Source: Cladopsammia gracilis (Eukaryota; Cnidaria; Anthozoa; Scleractinia; Dendrophylliidae). Taken from it: DNA of 64,000 nt. The translations under genes and the position numbers were made by a program. The stretch lies in NCBI GenBank assembly GCA_022457155.1, contig JAJGOT010000438.1, forward strand, positions 62,001-126,000, given 5' to 3'. The notes beneath the pieces are model-generated. The model searched no databases and had not been told where the DNA came from. It was given only the letters and a program-made list of their open reading frames with translations. This document shows, piece by piece, positions 11,530 to 22,470 of this stretch. Within the stretch, counting starts at the first letter, position 1, and each line of letters opens with the position of its first letter.

Positions 11530-13245
11530 GAGAAAGTAATGCATTCGTAAACGAAAACCCCGTCCGCCCCCCACCCCCTCCCCCCCCCCCCTCAACCCCG
11601 GGACAAGGTGGGGTGTAAAAGGGAATAGTAGGGGATTTGATACAAAATCTGCCTGAGAAGGTGGGGTATTTGAAGCGTTTAGTAAATTTAGCTGCCCCGT
11701 GGGGGTGGGGCATAGGTGGGGATTTGTGCATAGTCTGCAATGTCAAAGTCAACGGTTGCCCGTATAAAACTTCATCAAAAACTATAATAACGGCAAAACC
11801 ACAGCGACAAACCAATGAAGAGTGCAGCCGGATCTATCGTAGACCTGGATCAGTAAAAATCTTAAAATAGTAGGTAAAAACGGCAAACTGATCCTTACGG
11901 AAAGGAGAAGAGATTGCGATAGAAGTGACATAAAACAACAGTAGTATATATTTGCCCGATATTTCGGTTTGCAAAACAACCTTCTACGGGGGCTAAAAAA
12001 CAAAAATGAATACAGATATAATAGGACCGTTACTTATAAACCTTTTGAAAGATAACATAACAGAATAACGGAAAATGATTGGTAAGAAAGAAGCTAAATG
12101 TCACTCTGTACCATGAGGATCAAGAGTCATCGCTTTATCGCTTTATCGTTTTTACCTGAAACTTAATCTCTCGTGTGTTTCTTGAAAAAGCAAAGTCAAA
12201 GGTGAGTAGCTTTTGTTATTCATAAGTCATCCTTGCTCAGTGGGCATTGCAAACACAAAAGCAATATTGATTTACGAACTGTGATCAATATTTTTCAGAT
12301 TTGCACCCGTTCTTGGTCTCATTGTGCGCACAAATAGCAGAATTTTAGTACTTAGCTACAATGTGGCGCGATATATAGCAGAAAACTTCAGCTTTTGTCA
12401 ATATATATGTCAAATGTTTGACATACATTAACTGAAGTTTTTGACCTTCGACTTATTCATAAGAAAAAACTCAAGCCAACTCAAGCGAACTGTGTGCTTT
12501 CACTTCGGTTCAGATTTACGTTCATATCACTCATCTGATGTCAATGGACTGGAAGCAGTATTCTGAAAAGGAATTCAATATTCCTACGAAAGAACAAACA
12601 GAGTCTGGAACCTACTTTCTTCAGAAGTAGTAACATCTTTATCCTAAAATAGCTTTAAGCAGTCAGCCCGGCATGCCAGTTATAAGGTCTCTAAAAGGCC
12701 AAGGCACTTAAGTAGGCTTTAACCGCAAACCGACCCGCCCAGTATTAGAGAAATCTATTTCTAAGTTCTAAGTTCTAAGTTCTACGGAGTTCGCAGAAAA
12801 ATATGCACCACCTCGAAAATAGGTATGTGATCAGAAGATGCATTCAAAGATTTATATAATATCACATTGTTTTATTTGTTTTTTGGATCTGCAGTGTTTG
12901 CAAAGGTCTGTATACTGTTTTTATTTTATATTCATATTAAACTTTTGAAGATTGCTATCGTGAAAATAGAGCTTTGCTCTGGCTGGTTGAAAAAACTTGG
13001 CTGAACTTTAAAAGAAAGTTTCATGACTCACCATCAGTACCTTTTCCTTTTCAGGCTAACAACCGAGTGCCATCTAACACAGCCCCCAGGGGTGGGGGTA
13101 TTAGCTCATGTTTTGACTTAACGAAGCATCCCCAGGGGTTGGGGTTGGGGTATTATTCGAGATTTGAGCAAGGTTTTTTCCAAATCCCCACCTTTTCCCG
13201 GGGTCGGGGGGCGTCGGGATTTTCGTTGACTCATGCATAACTTTC
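11530..13245. mobile_element. 1.7-kb element bounded by inverted G/C-rich ends
   Basis: The left end reads AGAAAGTAATGCATTCGTAA then ACGAAAACCCCGTCCGCCCC. The reverse complement of the right end reads GAAAGTTATGCATGAGTCAA then CGAAAATCCCGACGCCCCCC, and both continue into an A-AGGTGGGG stretch. The interior shows no reading frame of note, but carries a hammerhead-like hairpin (11962-11988). It sits inside the interrupted duplicated block. Confidence 0.65.
11962..11988 (-). other. Degenerate hammerhead-like hairpin
   Basis: On the minus strand a stem-loop GGTTGTTTTGCAAACC is followed by GAAATATCGGGCAAATATA. The 5' core is damaged (CGTAGA where the copy at 37.8 kb has CTGATGA). Same family as the motif at 37826. 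Confidence 0.35.
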
Positions 13246-14771
13246 ACGCCGAAGGCGCGAGTTTCTATGTGGGAGACGGGCATTCACCGCCCGAAAAACT
13301 ATTTTTCATGTTACTGGTTAAAAACGCAATTTCTGCATTCCTGAGACCAAAAAGCGTTTGTGTACGTAGTAAAGATATAAACTCTGCAGTTAAGCTTAAT
13401 TCTCAACCATTAAACCAAAATTTTCAATCTATATTGCATCATTCATTACATTGGAACATGGGTTTTCAGAAAACTTTGTTACTTCCTCGCTTTTATAGAC
13501 ATCGCATTCGGTAAATATTTTCCGTAAGGCAGTATATATACTACACTCGCCTGTTATTCTCTGTGTGACCAGCGGATTGCTCTGTGAGCACAAAAGACAC
13601 GATAGAAAAACATTATAACACATATAACCTGAATAACACGACTTCATCCTTTGCTTTTCTTCTTGAATGTAAAAAACTGATATATTCAGGGAAATTCTGG
13701 TACCCACTTGCGTACTTCGCCTAAAGGCAGATACCTTCTTGTTGACAGTGCCTCTAATCATTGGACAAAATAATTCTGAATTATTTAACTGAATATTAGG
13801 AACCAGTTTATTATAAGCACTTGCCAGACTTGGGTCAATAATGTTTTTCTTTTTCAGTCGTTTCAGGTAATAGGGTTTTTCAAAGAGAGAGGGGTTCTTT
13901 AATGTTCGCCAGAAGATGTTAGCCCCGAGGGGGTTCTGTGGCCACCTCCCACAGAAAATTACTAAAATCTAGAGGCTCGGAAATACAGTGGGACCCCGTC
14001 AATAAGGCCACTGATGACTGAGGCAGAGAAAAGTATAAAGGTAGAATATGGACCGCACAGCGAAAATAATGAAGTAAAATTGTTCAAAATACCTTCATAC
14101 CTAGATGTTTCAGCACTCTATAGTTTTCTTTAATATCTCTTATGTTATATGAAGTCAATATGGTACTGTCGTGTGTCTGTATGTAAAACTGTATATTTTA
14201 ATGATATACGTTGACAATCAACAAGGTAACAAACAACGAGCTCTTCATGTAAATTCTGCAGCTATCACTGAGCTATTGCAGTTTTGTCCAACGATCATTA
14301 TCCACACAAAGGGATTTTTTTCTTTTACGTTTCGTTTTCCAGCAGGATCTCAAAACAGTCAACATTCATTAACAGAACGGATGAATTTGCTGTTGGAATC
14401 AGGCCTTATGATCTATAAGGCCTGACTCTACTCTGAGCAAACACGTTTGTTCTGATTACTTGTTAGATTTTTCCAGTTTCTTTTCAGACTTGCTCATTCA
14501 ATTTTTACCACTTTTTGAAAGCCGAGTGTTGAATTGAACTCTTGAAAAGGCAGACAGATTTTTTTCCTTGCCAGATAAATTAATATACAGTTGACAAAAA
14601 ATGAAAACTTATGGTGTCTCGGGTGGCTGTTGTCATATAATTTTGTAGAATGTCGATAACTTCGATTGATGGTGCAGTGTAATGTCTCAACTACCTTAGA
14701 TTCACTAAAAAATGGGTGTTTGTAGTTGTTATTTAACAAACAGATTCCATTTTGCCATGCATCTCTTCAGT
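13246..14771. other. No gene; holds the tail of the duplicated block
   Basis: The block at 13741-13815 (CTCTAATCATTGG ... CCAGTTTATTA) matches 9994-10065. A short inverted repeat GGCCTTATGATCTATAAGGCC lies at 14402-14422. The reading frames here have no recognisable content. Confidence 0.6.
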
Positions 14772-15202
14772 AATAGAGTAACACTGAGATGACGTCAAAA
14801 TATGTTAAGAACAAAAATATGGCGAAGGAACCGCAGGCGATGTTATCATATTTTGACGTCTTTTGTGATACAAAACTGAATAGACGCACATGCAGCAAAA
14901 TGAAATTCATTTGTTTTATACAATTCAATAAGAGGGAAAAAATTACCCTCGTAGAACTCCACTATGGTCATGACTGTTCGACGATTTTTTCTAATTTTGG
15001 GATTTTTCCATGTCATCGAAACTCCGTTTGGTTTAATCTTTTTCCTAATTGTCAATAGCTTCTGCTAAACATTTTCTTGATGCCTTCACTTGCCCTTTTC
15101 GAAAAAATCTTGTCCACATTTTCAAAACTGTCCGTCATGTTGGACGAAACAAAGATGAAACAAATTTACCATGACGTCAGCTGCGCGTCTGTACTCTAAT
15201 AG
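14772..15202. mobile_element. Probable ~430-bp MITE
   Basis: The ends TAGAGTAAC ... GATGACGTCA and TGACGTCAGCTG ... GTACTCTA are inverted, both with an inner TGACGTCA. The terminal repeat is short and partly degraded. Overlapping frames on both strands in the interior are not supported as genes. Confidence 0.45.
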
Positions 15203-15380
15203 ATAACAGGTAATGACCAATCAACTGATGCGCGTAGAATTCAGTAAATTGTATAAAAATTGACAATTTTTCATCAAGGTGAGCTGTCAGTTAAATGATT
15301 TGTAGCCATGTTCCACAGACCGTACTTTTTACACTTTGGTGATCAATCAGTAGCCGCCCCCTCACTTTGAAAAACGTGGA

Positions 15381-15452
15381 GGCGCGGTGGCACAGTGGTT
15401 AGCGTATTGGACTTCAGATCTGTAGGTCGGCGGTGGTTCAAGGCCAAGTTCC
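15381..15452 (+). mobile_element. tRNA-derived SINE head (A and B boxes)
   Basis: The A-box TGGCACAGTGG (15388-15398) and B-box GGTTCAAGGCC (15435-15445) are about 36 bp apart. The sequence between resembles a D-arm plus anticodon arm (GGACTTCAGATCTG). The cloverleaf is incomplete and the acceptor stem does not close, so this is the head of a tRNA-derived SINE rather than a functional tRNA. A tandem repeat follows directly where the SINE body would be. Confidence 0.65.
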
Positions 15453-15456
15453 CAGC

Positions 15457-15640
15457 CGAGTGGGTCACCTGTGGCTCGTGTGTAACTTTACCTTACTCCG
15501 GTCGAGTGGATCACCTGTGGCTCGTGTGTGTCTTTACCTTTCTCCGGCCGAGTTGGCAACCTGTGGCTCGTGTGTGACTTTACCTTTCTCCGGCCGAGTG
15601 GGTCACCTGTGGCTCGTGTGCGACTTTACCTCACCTTACT
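15457..15640. repeat. 46-bp tandem repeat x 4 in the SINE body
   Basis: Four units of CGAGTGGGTCACCTGTGGCT followed by CGTGTGTAACTTTACCTTACTCCGGT (with variants) run directly from the SINE head. The open frames through it come from the repeat. Confidence 0.9.
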
Positions 15641-16217
15641 TTTAAATACGCTCCGTGGGACTGGTAGGTAAATATTTGAAGATAGTAAAAAACTGTTTTT
15701 TAATTGACTAATTGTTACAAGAATCAATATTTCAGGTGAAAACCTCGACTTAAAAAGTGTCCCAGAGCAGGTTACCAGTCAAGTAACTTGAATATTAAAA
15801 ACCTGTTGGGTAGATAAGCGTTTGTCGTCTTCAGATTGCTTTTAACAGTTTATTCAAGACTGGAACTGTGTTTTCATGATCCCTACCCTGTAGGTTAAGT
15901 AGGTTAGCGGTTTGCACACACATGCTCCGTCGGCTTCTTTTTACGTTTTCATTGAAGAAGGGGGGAGGGGGGGGGGGGGGGGGGGGGGGAGGAAGGGGGG
16001 CGTCAACTCACTCAGTGATTCTCGCATCGAAAACATGTCGTTGTTACATTTTGTCACTTGATAGTTATGTCTGGAATTTTACTTCACATTTGTGCTCACC
16101 TCTAATACTGATTTGATTTAATAAAGTCAATTTCTGGGGTTTAATCTGGGACAGTTTCTAGTGATGCGCGTGTCAGTCGCAAGACAATAAAGATAGATTT
16201 CCACTGTGGCATTTTGT
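15641..16217. other. No gene; poly-G stretch
   Basis: A G-run with few interruptions lies at 15959-15999, followed by GGCGTCAACTCACTCAGTGAT, which resembles the end of the G-rich element at 11530. Otherwise nothing recognisable. Confidence 0.6.
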
Positions 16218-17250
16218 CTACGCGCGTTATCGTACGTAAAATTTGAAAACGTGCGGCAAAACGAACTTTTACGCACAGAAGTCGTACGTTGACTTTACGT
16301 TGTTTAATTTCTACTGGCGCGTTTTTTTACGAGCGGAATTCACGCACGTTTTACGTACGTACTGATCCGAGCGCTTTCGCAAAAGTTGAACAAGCCGTCA
16401 CCAGTTATCCGTTACCCATCCTCTGTGGAAGAACCTGTGAACTCATTAGTGACGTAAAACAAAGAAAACAAAAGGCATAACACAATAGAGTCAACTAGAA
16501 ATGCAATACTACAAAGGTAAAAAAAAAAACAAAGGAAAAAGTCACAGGTTCTAACACCGAGGTAAACCCGGGTGTTGTCACATAATACCTCTGCCATGTG
16601 ACAGCGCCACATTAAACACTTGCTTGAAGGTTTGAAATTTGTCGATAGCACTCTCAACATGGGAAAATATGCCGATGTGGAAGCTGTAATAATCGAAGAG
16701 GTTAGAAAGTATATCTGCTTGTGGAATACCACCGACGTTTACTACAAAAACAAGACAGTCAAAGAAAATGCGTGGACTTCAGTTGCTGATGCACCGTGCA
16801 CCACGTGCACCACGTTCACGCAATTCAAATTCACGCACCAGCCCAGGCCACAAAAAGCTTTTGGCGCCAAAACCAATGCGAACGGAAGAGTTTACGGACA
16901 TAAAAATGCAACGGAACATGTTTCATTTCACGGAACAGTGGGAATTGTTTACGTGCGTTTTATTTACGCCTGTTTTACGTACGTAAAAATTTCCACGACA
17001 GTGAAAATCCACCTTTATGCGTGAAAATCCACCTTTATGCGTTCACGCACGTGAACGTACGTAACTTTGAAAACGCACGTAGAAACGAACTTTTAAGAAA
17101 AACTTTTACGACTGAACTGTTACGTATAAAAACGAACGTTGACTCTACGTTGTCCAATTTCCACTGGCGCGTTACTTTACGAGCGTGAAGCAAAATTAAG
17201 TAGAAAAAAACGTCGTCAGTGATCGCGAGCGCTTTCGCAACAGTTGAACA
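16218..17250. repeat. Direct repeat pair flanking a MADF fragment
   Basis: 16218-16400 and 17040-17250 are diverged direct copies. Both contain CGTACGTAA, AACGAACTTTTA, GTTGACT(T/C)TACGTTG, ACTGGCGCGTT, TTTACGAGCG and GAGCGCTTTCGCAA(A/C)AGTTGAACAAG. ACGTACGTAA/ACGCACGT motifs are dense. A 22-bp unit ending CCACCTTTATGCGT is doubled at about 16999-17043. Confidence 0.65.
16659..16793 (+). pseudogene. N-terminal part of a MADF (Adf-1-type) DNA-binding domain
   Basis: From an ATG at 16659 the frame reads IIEEVRKYICLW, then YYKNKTVKENAWTSVAD. That is the opening half of a MADF domain: Val-Arg-Lys-Tyr-x-Cys-Leu-Trp, then Tyr-Lys-Asn, then Glu-Asn-Ala-Trp. The second half, with its C-x-x-R-W segment, is missing. 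The frame runs on into repeat sequence. Either an intron starts near 16793 without a good donor or the gene was truncated. MADF proteins occur as transcription factors and as partners of PIF/Harbinger transposases, and the repeat flanks favour the latter. Confidence 0.6.
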
Positions 17251-17516
17251 AGGTTTAAGTTTTCGCAGCCGCCTGCGCTTGTGTTTGTTTGTGAATCGAT
17301 AAAATGTATCGCGGGCCTGGCTAACCAACACTCCATGCCTCTCAGATTTGTGTATTTATTCGGCAGTGTAGCGGAGGCAAGATATGTTAGTTGCGTGGCC
17401 GATTCAGACCCATTTCCTCATTAGAATCTGTCTACTAACTGGTCCTTTTCCTTCCTTCTTTTCTATTTTTTGCCATCTATTTACATGCTATGTTTCATTC
17501 AGTATCACATTTTTAT

Positions 17517-17700
17517 TTAAAGGCCCACTTTCACCCAAAAGACGTTGCGGTCGTTTGTTTTTGTTTTGAAATGCTCCATTGTTCATATTCATGATCTGAT
17601 TGGCTACACGCATGCAAGCATGAATTTCATGTTACACAAAATTCAGCACAGAAAGAGATCACGGCGCGCACAGCATTTTGGGTGAAGGTGGGCCTTTTAA
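17517..17700. mobile_element. 184-bp piggyBac-type MITE with TTAA target
   Basis: TTAA is followed by AGGCCCACTTTCACCCAAAA at the left end. The right end reads TTTTGGGTGAAGGTGGGCCTT followed by TTAA. The interior has no coding potential. TTAA duplication is the hallmark of piggyBac transposition. Confidence 0.85.
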
Positions 17701-18300
17701 GCATTGTTACATCATTATTATTCCAATATATCATGCAATGACAGTGGGAAAAAAGTTTTTTAAAGGGGGAAGTGGAGTATTTGGACAGATAAACGCAATT
17801 TCAGGGTAAAGACATAGACCTAAATTCTCGGTTCGATACTTTAAGTCTATTTCGTCTTTGAATTCATGAATAGTTATAGCTTTAGAGTGGAGTTTGCTGA
17901 TGTAAGTGAATAGCAACGCATAAATAAAAGAGTATAGTTCAATTTGATAGTAACTTTTTTTCCGTGTTGACTGGACTATTCCCGAACAAAGTTTACCAGA
18001 GCTCCTCATTGCGGATTCTTTGAGCCGCCAGATGTTGAAAATACGTCTCAGGCAACTGTTTATGAGGTTTGTATTCTTTGTAGTGTCTTCTTTGTCTTTC
18101 TCCACGTCTCCGAATTGAAGATGCGCAGTTTAGACTGTATGGTGATTTCTTTGGAGTTCCAGATGTTCTTGAGCATAAGAAATGCTGCTTTTGCCTTGCC
18201 TATCCTTGCTGCTACATCTGTGTTAGTTCCACCCTGTTTGTCCATGATGCTGCCAAAGTATGTAAATGAGTAATCTCCTCAAGTGACTGTCCCTCTACCA

Positions 18301-18493
18301 TAATAGACCTTATTCGCTTGGGCGTATTTGTTTACCCATTAGAGACCACGTGTCATTCCCCTAGGTATTATTTCTTTCTTTTCCGTTAACGCTTGAGAAG
18401 ATACATTAATATGGATGTCGTTCAGACAAAGAATTTAACTCCCAAGAGGTTTGTATTGGGAAAACATTACGCCCAAGCGAATAAGGTCTATTA
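18301..18493. mobile_element. 193-bp MITE nested in the LINE
   Basis: The TIR ATAGACCTTATTCGCTTGGG is present at both ends with TA at each boundary. Removing it joins LINE sequence on both sides. Confidence 0.85.
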
Positions 18494-18569
18494 GACTGTG
18501 ATTGCTGGTGTTGATGCTCATAATCTTTGATTTAGTCTAGCTAATCCTGAGTACTGCTCTTGCCGATAC

Positions 18570-19002
18570 CAGGAGCAGATTTAGAGGAGGGGACGAGGGA
18601 GCCGAGGGACCCCTTTTGTCTGAGAAAACAAGGTCTATCTGATGGTATTTCGAGATGGATGACTCTATTTTAATTAGCTCCTATACCACTCCTGTTACTT
18701 GGATTTCGTTTGTTGAAAAACGTTAGAGTTGATTCAAGTCATGTTTGACCACAGCAACATTTGTATTTATTAAATATTTCAACATTTCTTGTTCAATATG
18801 AATATGGGATCCTGGCATTTGCCAAATTTGCGCGCCCAGAACGCACCAGATTATATCTCAGAGTAAAAACTATCAAAATTTCCGGGGGGGGGGGGGGGGC
18901 ATGCCCCCAGACTCCTCTAGAAAAGAGCGTGTTAACGTGCCTATTGTCTCTTATTCAAATTTTTACGACCCCCTCTTTTTATAATTCCTGGATCCGCCCC
19001 TG
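18570..19002. mobile_element. 433-bp MITE (CAGGGGCGGATCCAGG family) nested in the LINE
   Basis: The left end CAGGAGCAGATTTAGAGG is a worn copy of the right end's complement CAGGGGCGGATCCAGG. GATAC is present directly outside both ends (18565-18569 and 19003-19007) as a 5-bp target duplication. A poly-G run lies inside. A fragment with a similar end lies at 24006-24106. Confidence 0.75.
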
Positions 19003-19304
19003 GATACTGCTGCAAGTCTTGTAGTCTTGTCGTTCATCTGGTTATGATTATGAGAAAGAAGAGTCAGATCGTCTGCATAAAATATGTGTCACTGTGTCGC
19101 TACAATACGAGTCCGCTTAACATTGTATTGCCAGTGAGATGGGAAGTCATCTCGTATAAAGGCGCCTCTAGCCCAGACCACGCACCCTACCCCTTTCGAA
19201 CAGTGATGTGTGTTCTTTAACGTCTCTTACAATTTTTAGTGTGAGAAGGTGTATGAGACAAGGCCAACGGCTTAACGTCACCGCCCAACGACGCGATCGT
19301 CTGA

Positions 19305-19424
19305 ACTGAGAGAAGGTTTGGAACACAGCCTTACCAGTTATTTAACTGAGAGAAGGTGTGGAACACAGCCTTACCAGTTATTTAACTGAGAGAAGGTGTG
19401 GAACACAGCCTTACCAGTTATTTA
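19305..19424. repeat. 40-bp tandem repeat x 3
   Basis: Three near-identical 40-bp units start ACTGAGAGAAGGT and contain GAACACAGCCTTACCAGTTA. A partial fourth (ACTGAGACC) follows. Confidence 0.95.
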
Positions 19425-19472
19425 ACTGAGACCATAGCTGTTGGTCCAGTTATTTAAGGATCTTAGCTGTTG

Positions 19473-19547
19473 GTCTGGCTGACCGAACCCCGCCCGCGAC
19501 CACCAGCTCTGCAGACTGGTGCCGCTACCAATTGAGCTAATCAGCTG
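19473..19547 (-). other. tRNA-Cys-like sequence (SINE head or pseudogene)
   Basis: On the minus strand TTAGCTCAATTGGTAGCGG resembles a D-arm/A-box. CACCAGT-CTGCAGA-GCTGGTG forms an anticodon arm whose 7-base loop CTGCAGA carries GCA, the Cys anticodon. GGGGTTCGGTC resembles the B-box. The T-stem and acceptor stem do not pair, so it is not a working tRNA gene. Repeats on its downstream side suggest a SINE. Confidence 0.5.
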
Positions 19548-20878
19548 TGACCAATGAGTCCACTGAATTTCGTAGTTTTTCTTTTTAGCGTTAGACCTCA
19601 TTATCCAGTTTATGACGACTGAGAAGAATTATAAATCGTGATAGCAGGCAGCCTTGATTTTAAAACTGCCTGAAAGCTGACCGCTACGTACCACTCAACA
19701 TAACATCTTTCCTATTATCGGTACGATTATTACAAAGCGCAGCAGCACAGCATTTGTGAGAGCTATTTTTTGGTCGTAGTTGTGGGCTGCGCTTTGATGC
19801 TTATGTCGTAAGTGTGTATCTAACAGGCGTTACCTTTTTAGGCGTTGAGTGGTATTATTATGACAGTTTTTACATCAATATGACTATATGGAAATATTTC
19901 GATAAATTTGAATTTTTAGAAAAATTCAAGATGGCGTCCATCTGGTCTGTCATAACCCATAATATTCACCTTAACTTAAAGAGCACATAACAGGTTCTGC
20001 TGAGCAAGCGTTATTTTAAATGTGTCAGTCGAGCGTGGAGCGCGAGTCACACGCGACGGGAGGCGCACGAAAAACATATTTTTACCCTCAACTTCCCCAC
20101 ATCTCGTGTACGAAAGGCTGTTAATGTAACGGAAAATTGCACAAAATGTTCATATTTAATCAGACCCTGAATATTTAAGATCCAGAGATCGAGTGTGGGC
20201 AGGAAAAGGGTTAATTTTTATAAAATAAATCATTCCTTGTCAGAGCGAATTTGAACTAGGTTCGAAAATATTGAAGGTATAAGAACTGACTGAAGGTAAA
20301 AAATAAAGCATATCCCAAAGTTTGATCATTTGATCATTTAACAAGCTCACTCAGTCTATAAACTGTCGCTCGACAGAGTTGGGTCAAAACAAAAGCATTG
20401 CTGCATTCTTTGGCGTCTAAACATCTATAATTTTGTATATCTTGTCTAAATCGATACTTGATGCCTGAAATTTTGGTTGTCTAACATTATCTCTAATTCT
20501 GAATGTAAAAACATCCTTACCTAAATATTTTGTTTATGCATAGTGGAATTTCGGCTGGAACTTCGTTAAAACGACTACTGACGGGACAGAAGGTGTTCTT
20601 GTATTGACGGATGGGGTTAAATATGCTACCAAATTCTTTTTAAAGGGAACCCATAGTTATAACCATAGTTATAACAAATTAAATTGACCGGCGCTAGATT
20701 GTTAGAAATGAAGTCTAAAGTTCGATTATTTTAAGAAGAAATAGAAAGACAATTTTAGTTTTCAAATCATTTTTATATGAACATAGCCTATTTTCACTTT
20801 TAAACTTCCACGCGCCGCCATTTTTTAATTTTTATGACATAAATAACGGCCGCGAAGGAGACTGGAGAGGAACGCGTA
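19548..20878. other. No gene seen
   Basis: No frame, motif or strong repeat was recognised in this stretch apart from scattered short inverted repeats such as CATAGTTATAACCATAGTTATAAC at 20650-20673. Confidence 0.6.
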
Positions 20879-21047
20879 TAGAGTACCTAAGTGAATACGT
20901 CACCTTTTGTTAGTTACCAAGGGTACTGGTTCTAAACTAAAATCATTAAGCATTTTTCTTTTGTTCTTCCTTAGAAATTTTATGCTGATCAGTTAATGTT
21001 TAGAACCAGCACCATGGCAACTGACGTCACACTTCGGTACTCTATTG
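20879..21047. mobile_element. 169-bp MITE
   Basis: The inverted ends AGAGTACC-AAGTG-ACGTCA and TGACGTCACACTTCGGTACTCT lie between TA dinucleotides. The inner arms pair through GGTTCTAAAC and GTTTAGAACC. Confidence 0.75.
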
Positions 21048-21480
21048 TAGACATAGTGGCTGTTAGGGACTGGGTTCCTAATTTTGTTGCAACCAATTAA
21101 CAACAAAGTATATGAGTATTTGAGTATGTAAAAAAAAAACTGTCAAAATGCAAAATAAATGGAACTATAACAGTAACGTTACGTTACAGTAAAAATACAC
21201 TGAAGGTTTAGTAAGGCATGCGCATGTGACGCAAATGTTAGAATACATTTTGTGTACTCTACATCAATAGAATTACTGTCTGTTTCATTTACACTAAAAT
21301 TTCAGCTTGTTGCTTGTTATAATAGGGGACCCAGAGTGTCAACATGTCTTCATATTGCCTGCCAACTTGTTGTTGTTGTTGCTCCAGGCGTTCATACTGG
21401 GCTGCATGAGGAGAACTGGGCACGAGAGTTACTAACTGACCCACTGACTGGATGATTGACTGACTGACTGACTGCATGGC

Positions 21481-22060
21481 CAACTGACTGAATTACTGAC
21501 CAACTGACTTAATTACTGACCAACTGACTGAATTACTGGCCAACTGACTGAATTACTGGCCAACTGACTTAATTACTGACCAACTGACTGAATTACTGAC
21601 CAACTGACTTAATTACTGACCAACTGACTGAATTACTGGCCAACTGACTTAATTACTGACCAACTGACTTAATTACTGACCAACTGACTGAATTACTGAC
21701 CAACTGACTGAATTACTGACCAACTGACTGAATTACTGACCAACTGACTGAATTACTGACCAACTGACTGAATTACTGACCAACTGACTGAATTACTGAC
21801 CAACTGACTGAATTACTGACCAACTGACTGAATTACTGACCAACTGACTGAATTACTGACCAACTGACTGAATTACTGACCAACTGACTGAATTACTTAC
21901 CAACTGACTGAATTACTGACCAACTGACTGAATTACTGACCAACTGACTGAATTACTGACCAACTGACTGAATTACTGACCAACTGACTGAATTACTGAC
22001 CAACTGACTGAATTACTGACCAACTGACTGAATTACTGACCAATTGACTGAATCACTGAC
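21481..22060. repeat. 20-bp minisatellite, 29 units
   Basis: Twenty-nine units of CAACTGACTGAATTACTGAC run without a break. Variant units (ACTTAATTACTGAC, ATTACTGGC) cluster in the first ten; the remainder are almost identical. The block is bordered by looser CTGACTGA repeats (21430-21480 and 22061-22110). Confidence 0.97.
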
Positions 22061-22199
22061 TGACTGAATGACTGGCTGACCCACTGACTGACTGACTGAC
22101 TAATTAACTGAAAGATAAATTAGGAACAAAAAAAAAAACTATTACTGGGACTGTGGTTGTCTGAATTGACTATGAATGTGATTATCCATCAGTAAACAA

Positions 22200-22470
22200 A
22201 AAAAAAACTGGCTCAAAAAAAACTCCGGATTTCAAGTGACGGGGATGATCGAATGGGGGCAAAAATCAAAACCCAAAAAAATCCCTGGACCAAAAAATTA
22301 ACCCCCAAAAAATCCCATGCCGAATTTCCGAGTCTTAAAAATTCCCACTACCACGAATCTTCGGATTGTTTTGTATACGCAAAAAATTCCTTCTTAAATC
22401 AAGCCACAAAAAAAAAATACTTGCCAAATTTTCCTACCCAAAAAAATCCCGGGTGCCCCTCCCCCCCCAC
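22200..22470. repeat. A-run-rich dispersed repeat
   Basis: Repeated A-run plus TCCC motifs (such as CCCAAAAAAATCCCTGG and CCCCCAAAAAATCCCATG) form the low-complexity sequence. The frames through it are compositional. Confidence 0.6.

Larger units (their letters stand above)
17960..19087 (-). pseudogene. Non-LTR retrotransposon (LINE) RT C-terminal remnant
   Basis: Reading leftward, the catalytic motif FYADDLTLLSH (about 19085-19053) is followed, after two insertions, by GGTNTDVAARIGKAKAAFL and LKNIWNSKEITIQSKLRIFN (18238-18110). The ETWRKTKKTLQRIQ and INSCLRRIFNIW segments follow in shifted frames. This order is typical of the RT thumb and 3' region of invertebrate LINEs. It is interrupted by MITEs at 18570-19002 and 18301-18493 and carries several frameshifts, so it is dead. 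Confidence 0.75.

Noticed and set aside
19473..19547. Functional tRNA-Cys gene
   Set aside because: The anticodon arm is good, but the T-stem and acceptor stem do not pair and no terminator run follows.
21481..22060. Possible CRISPR array
   Set aside because: Units are contiguous 20-bp tandem repeats with no unique spacers, in a eukaryotic setting.
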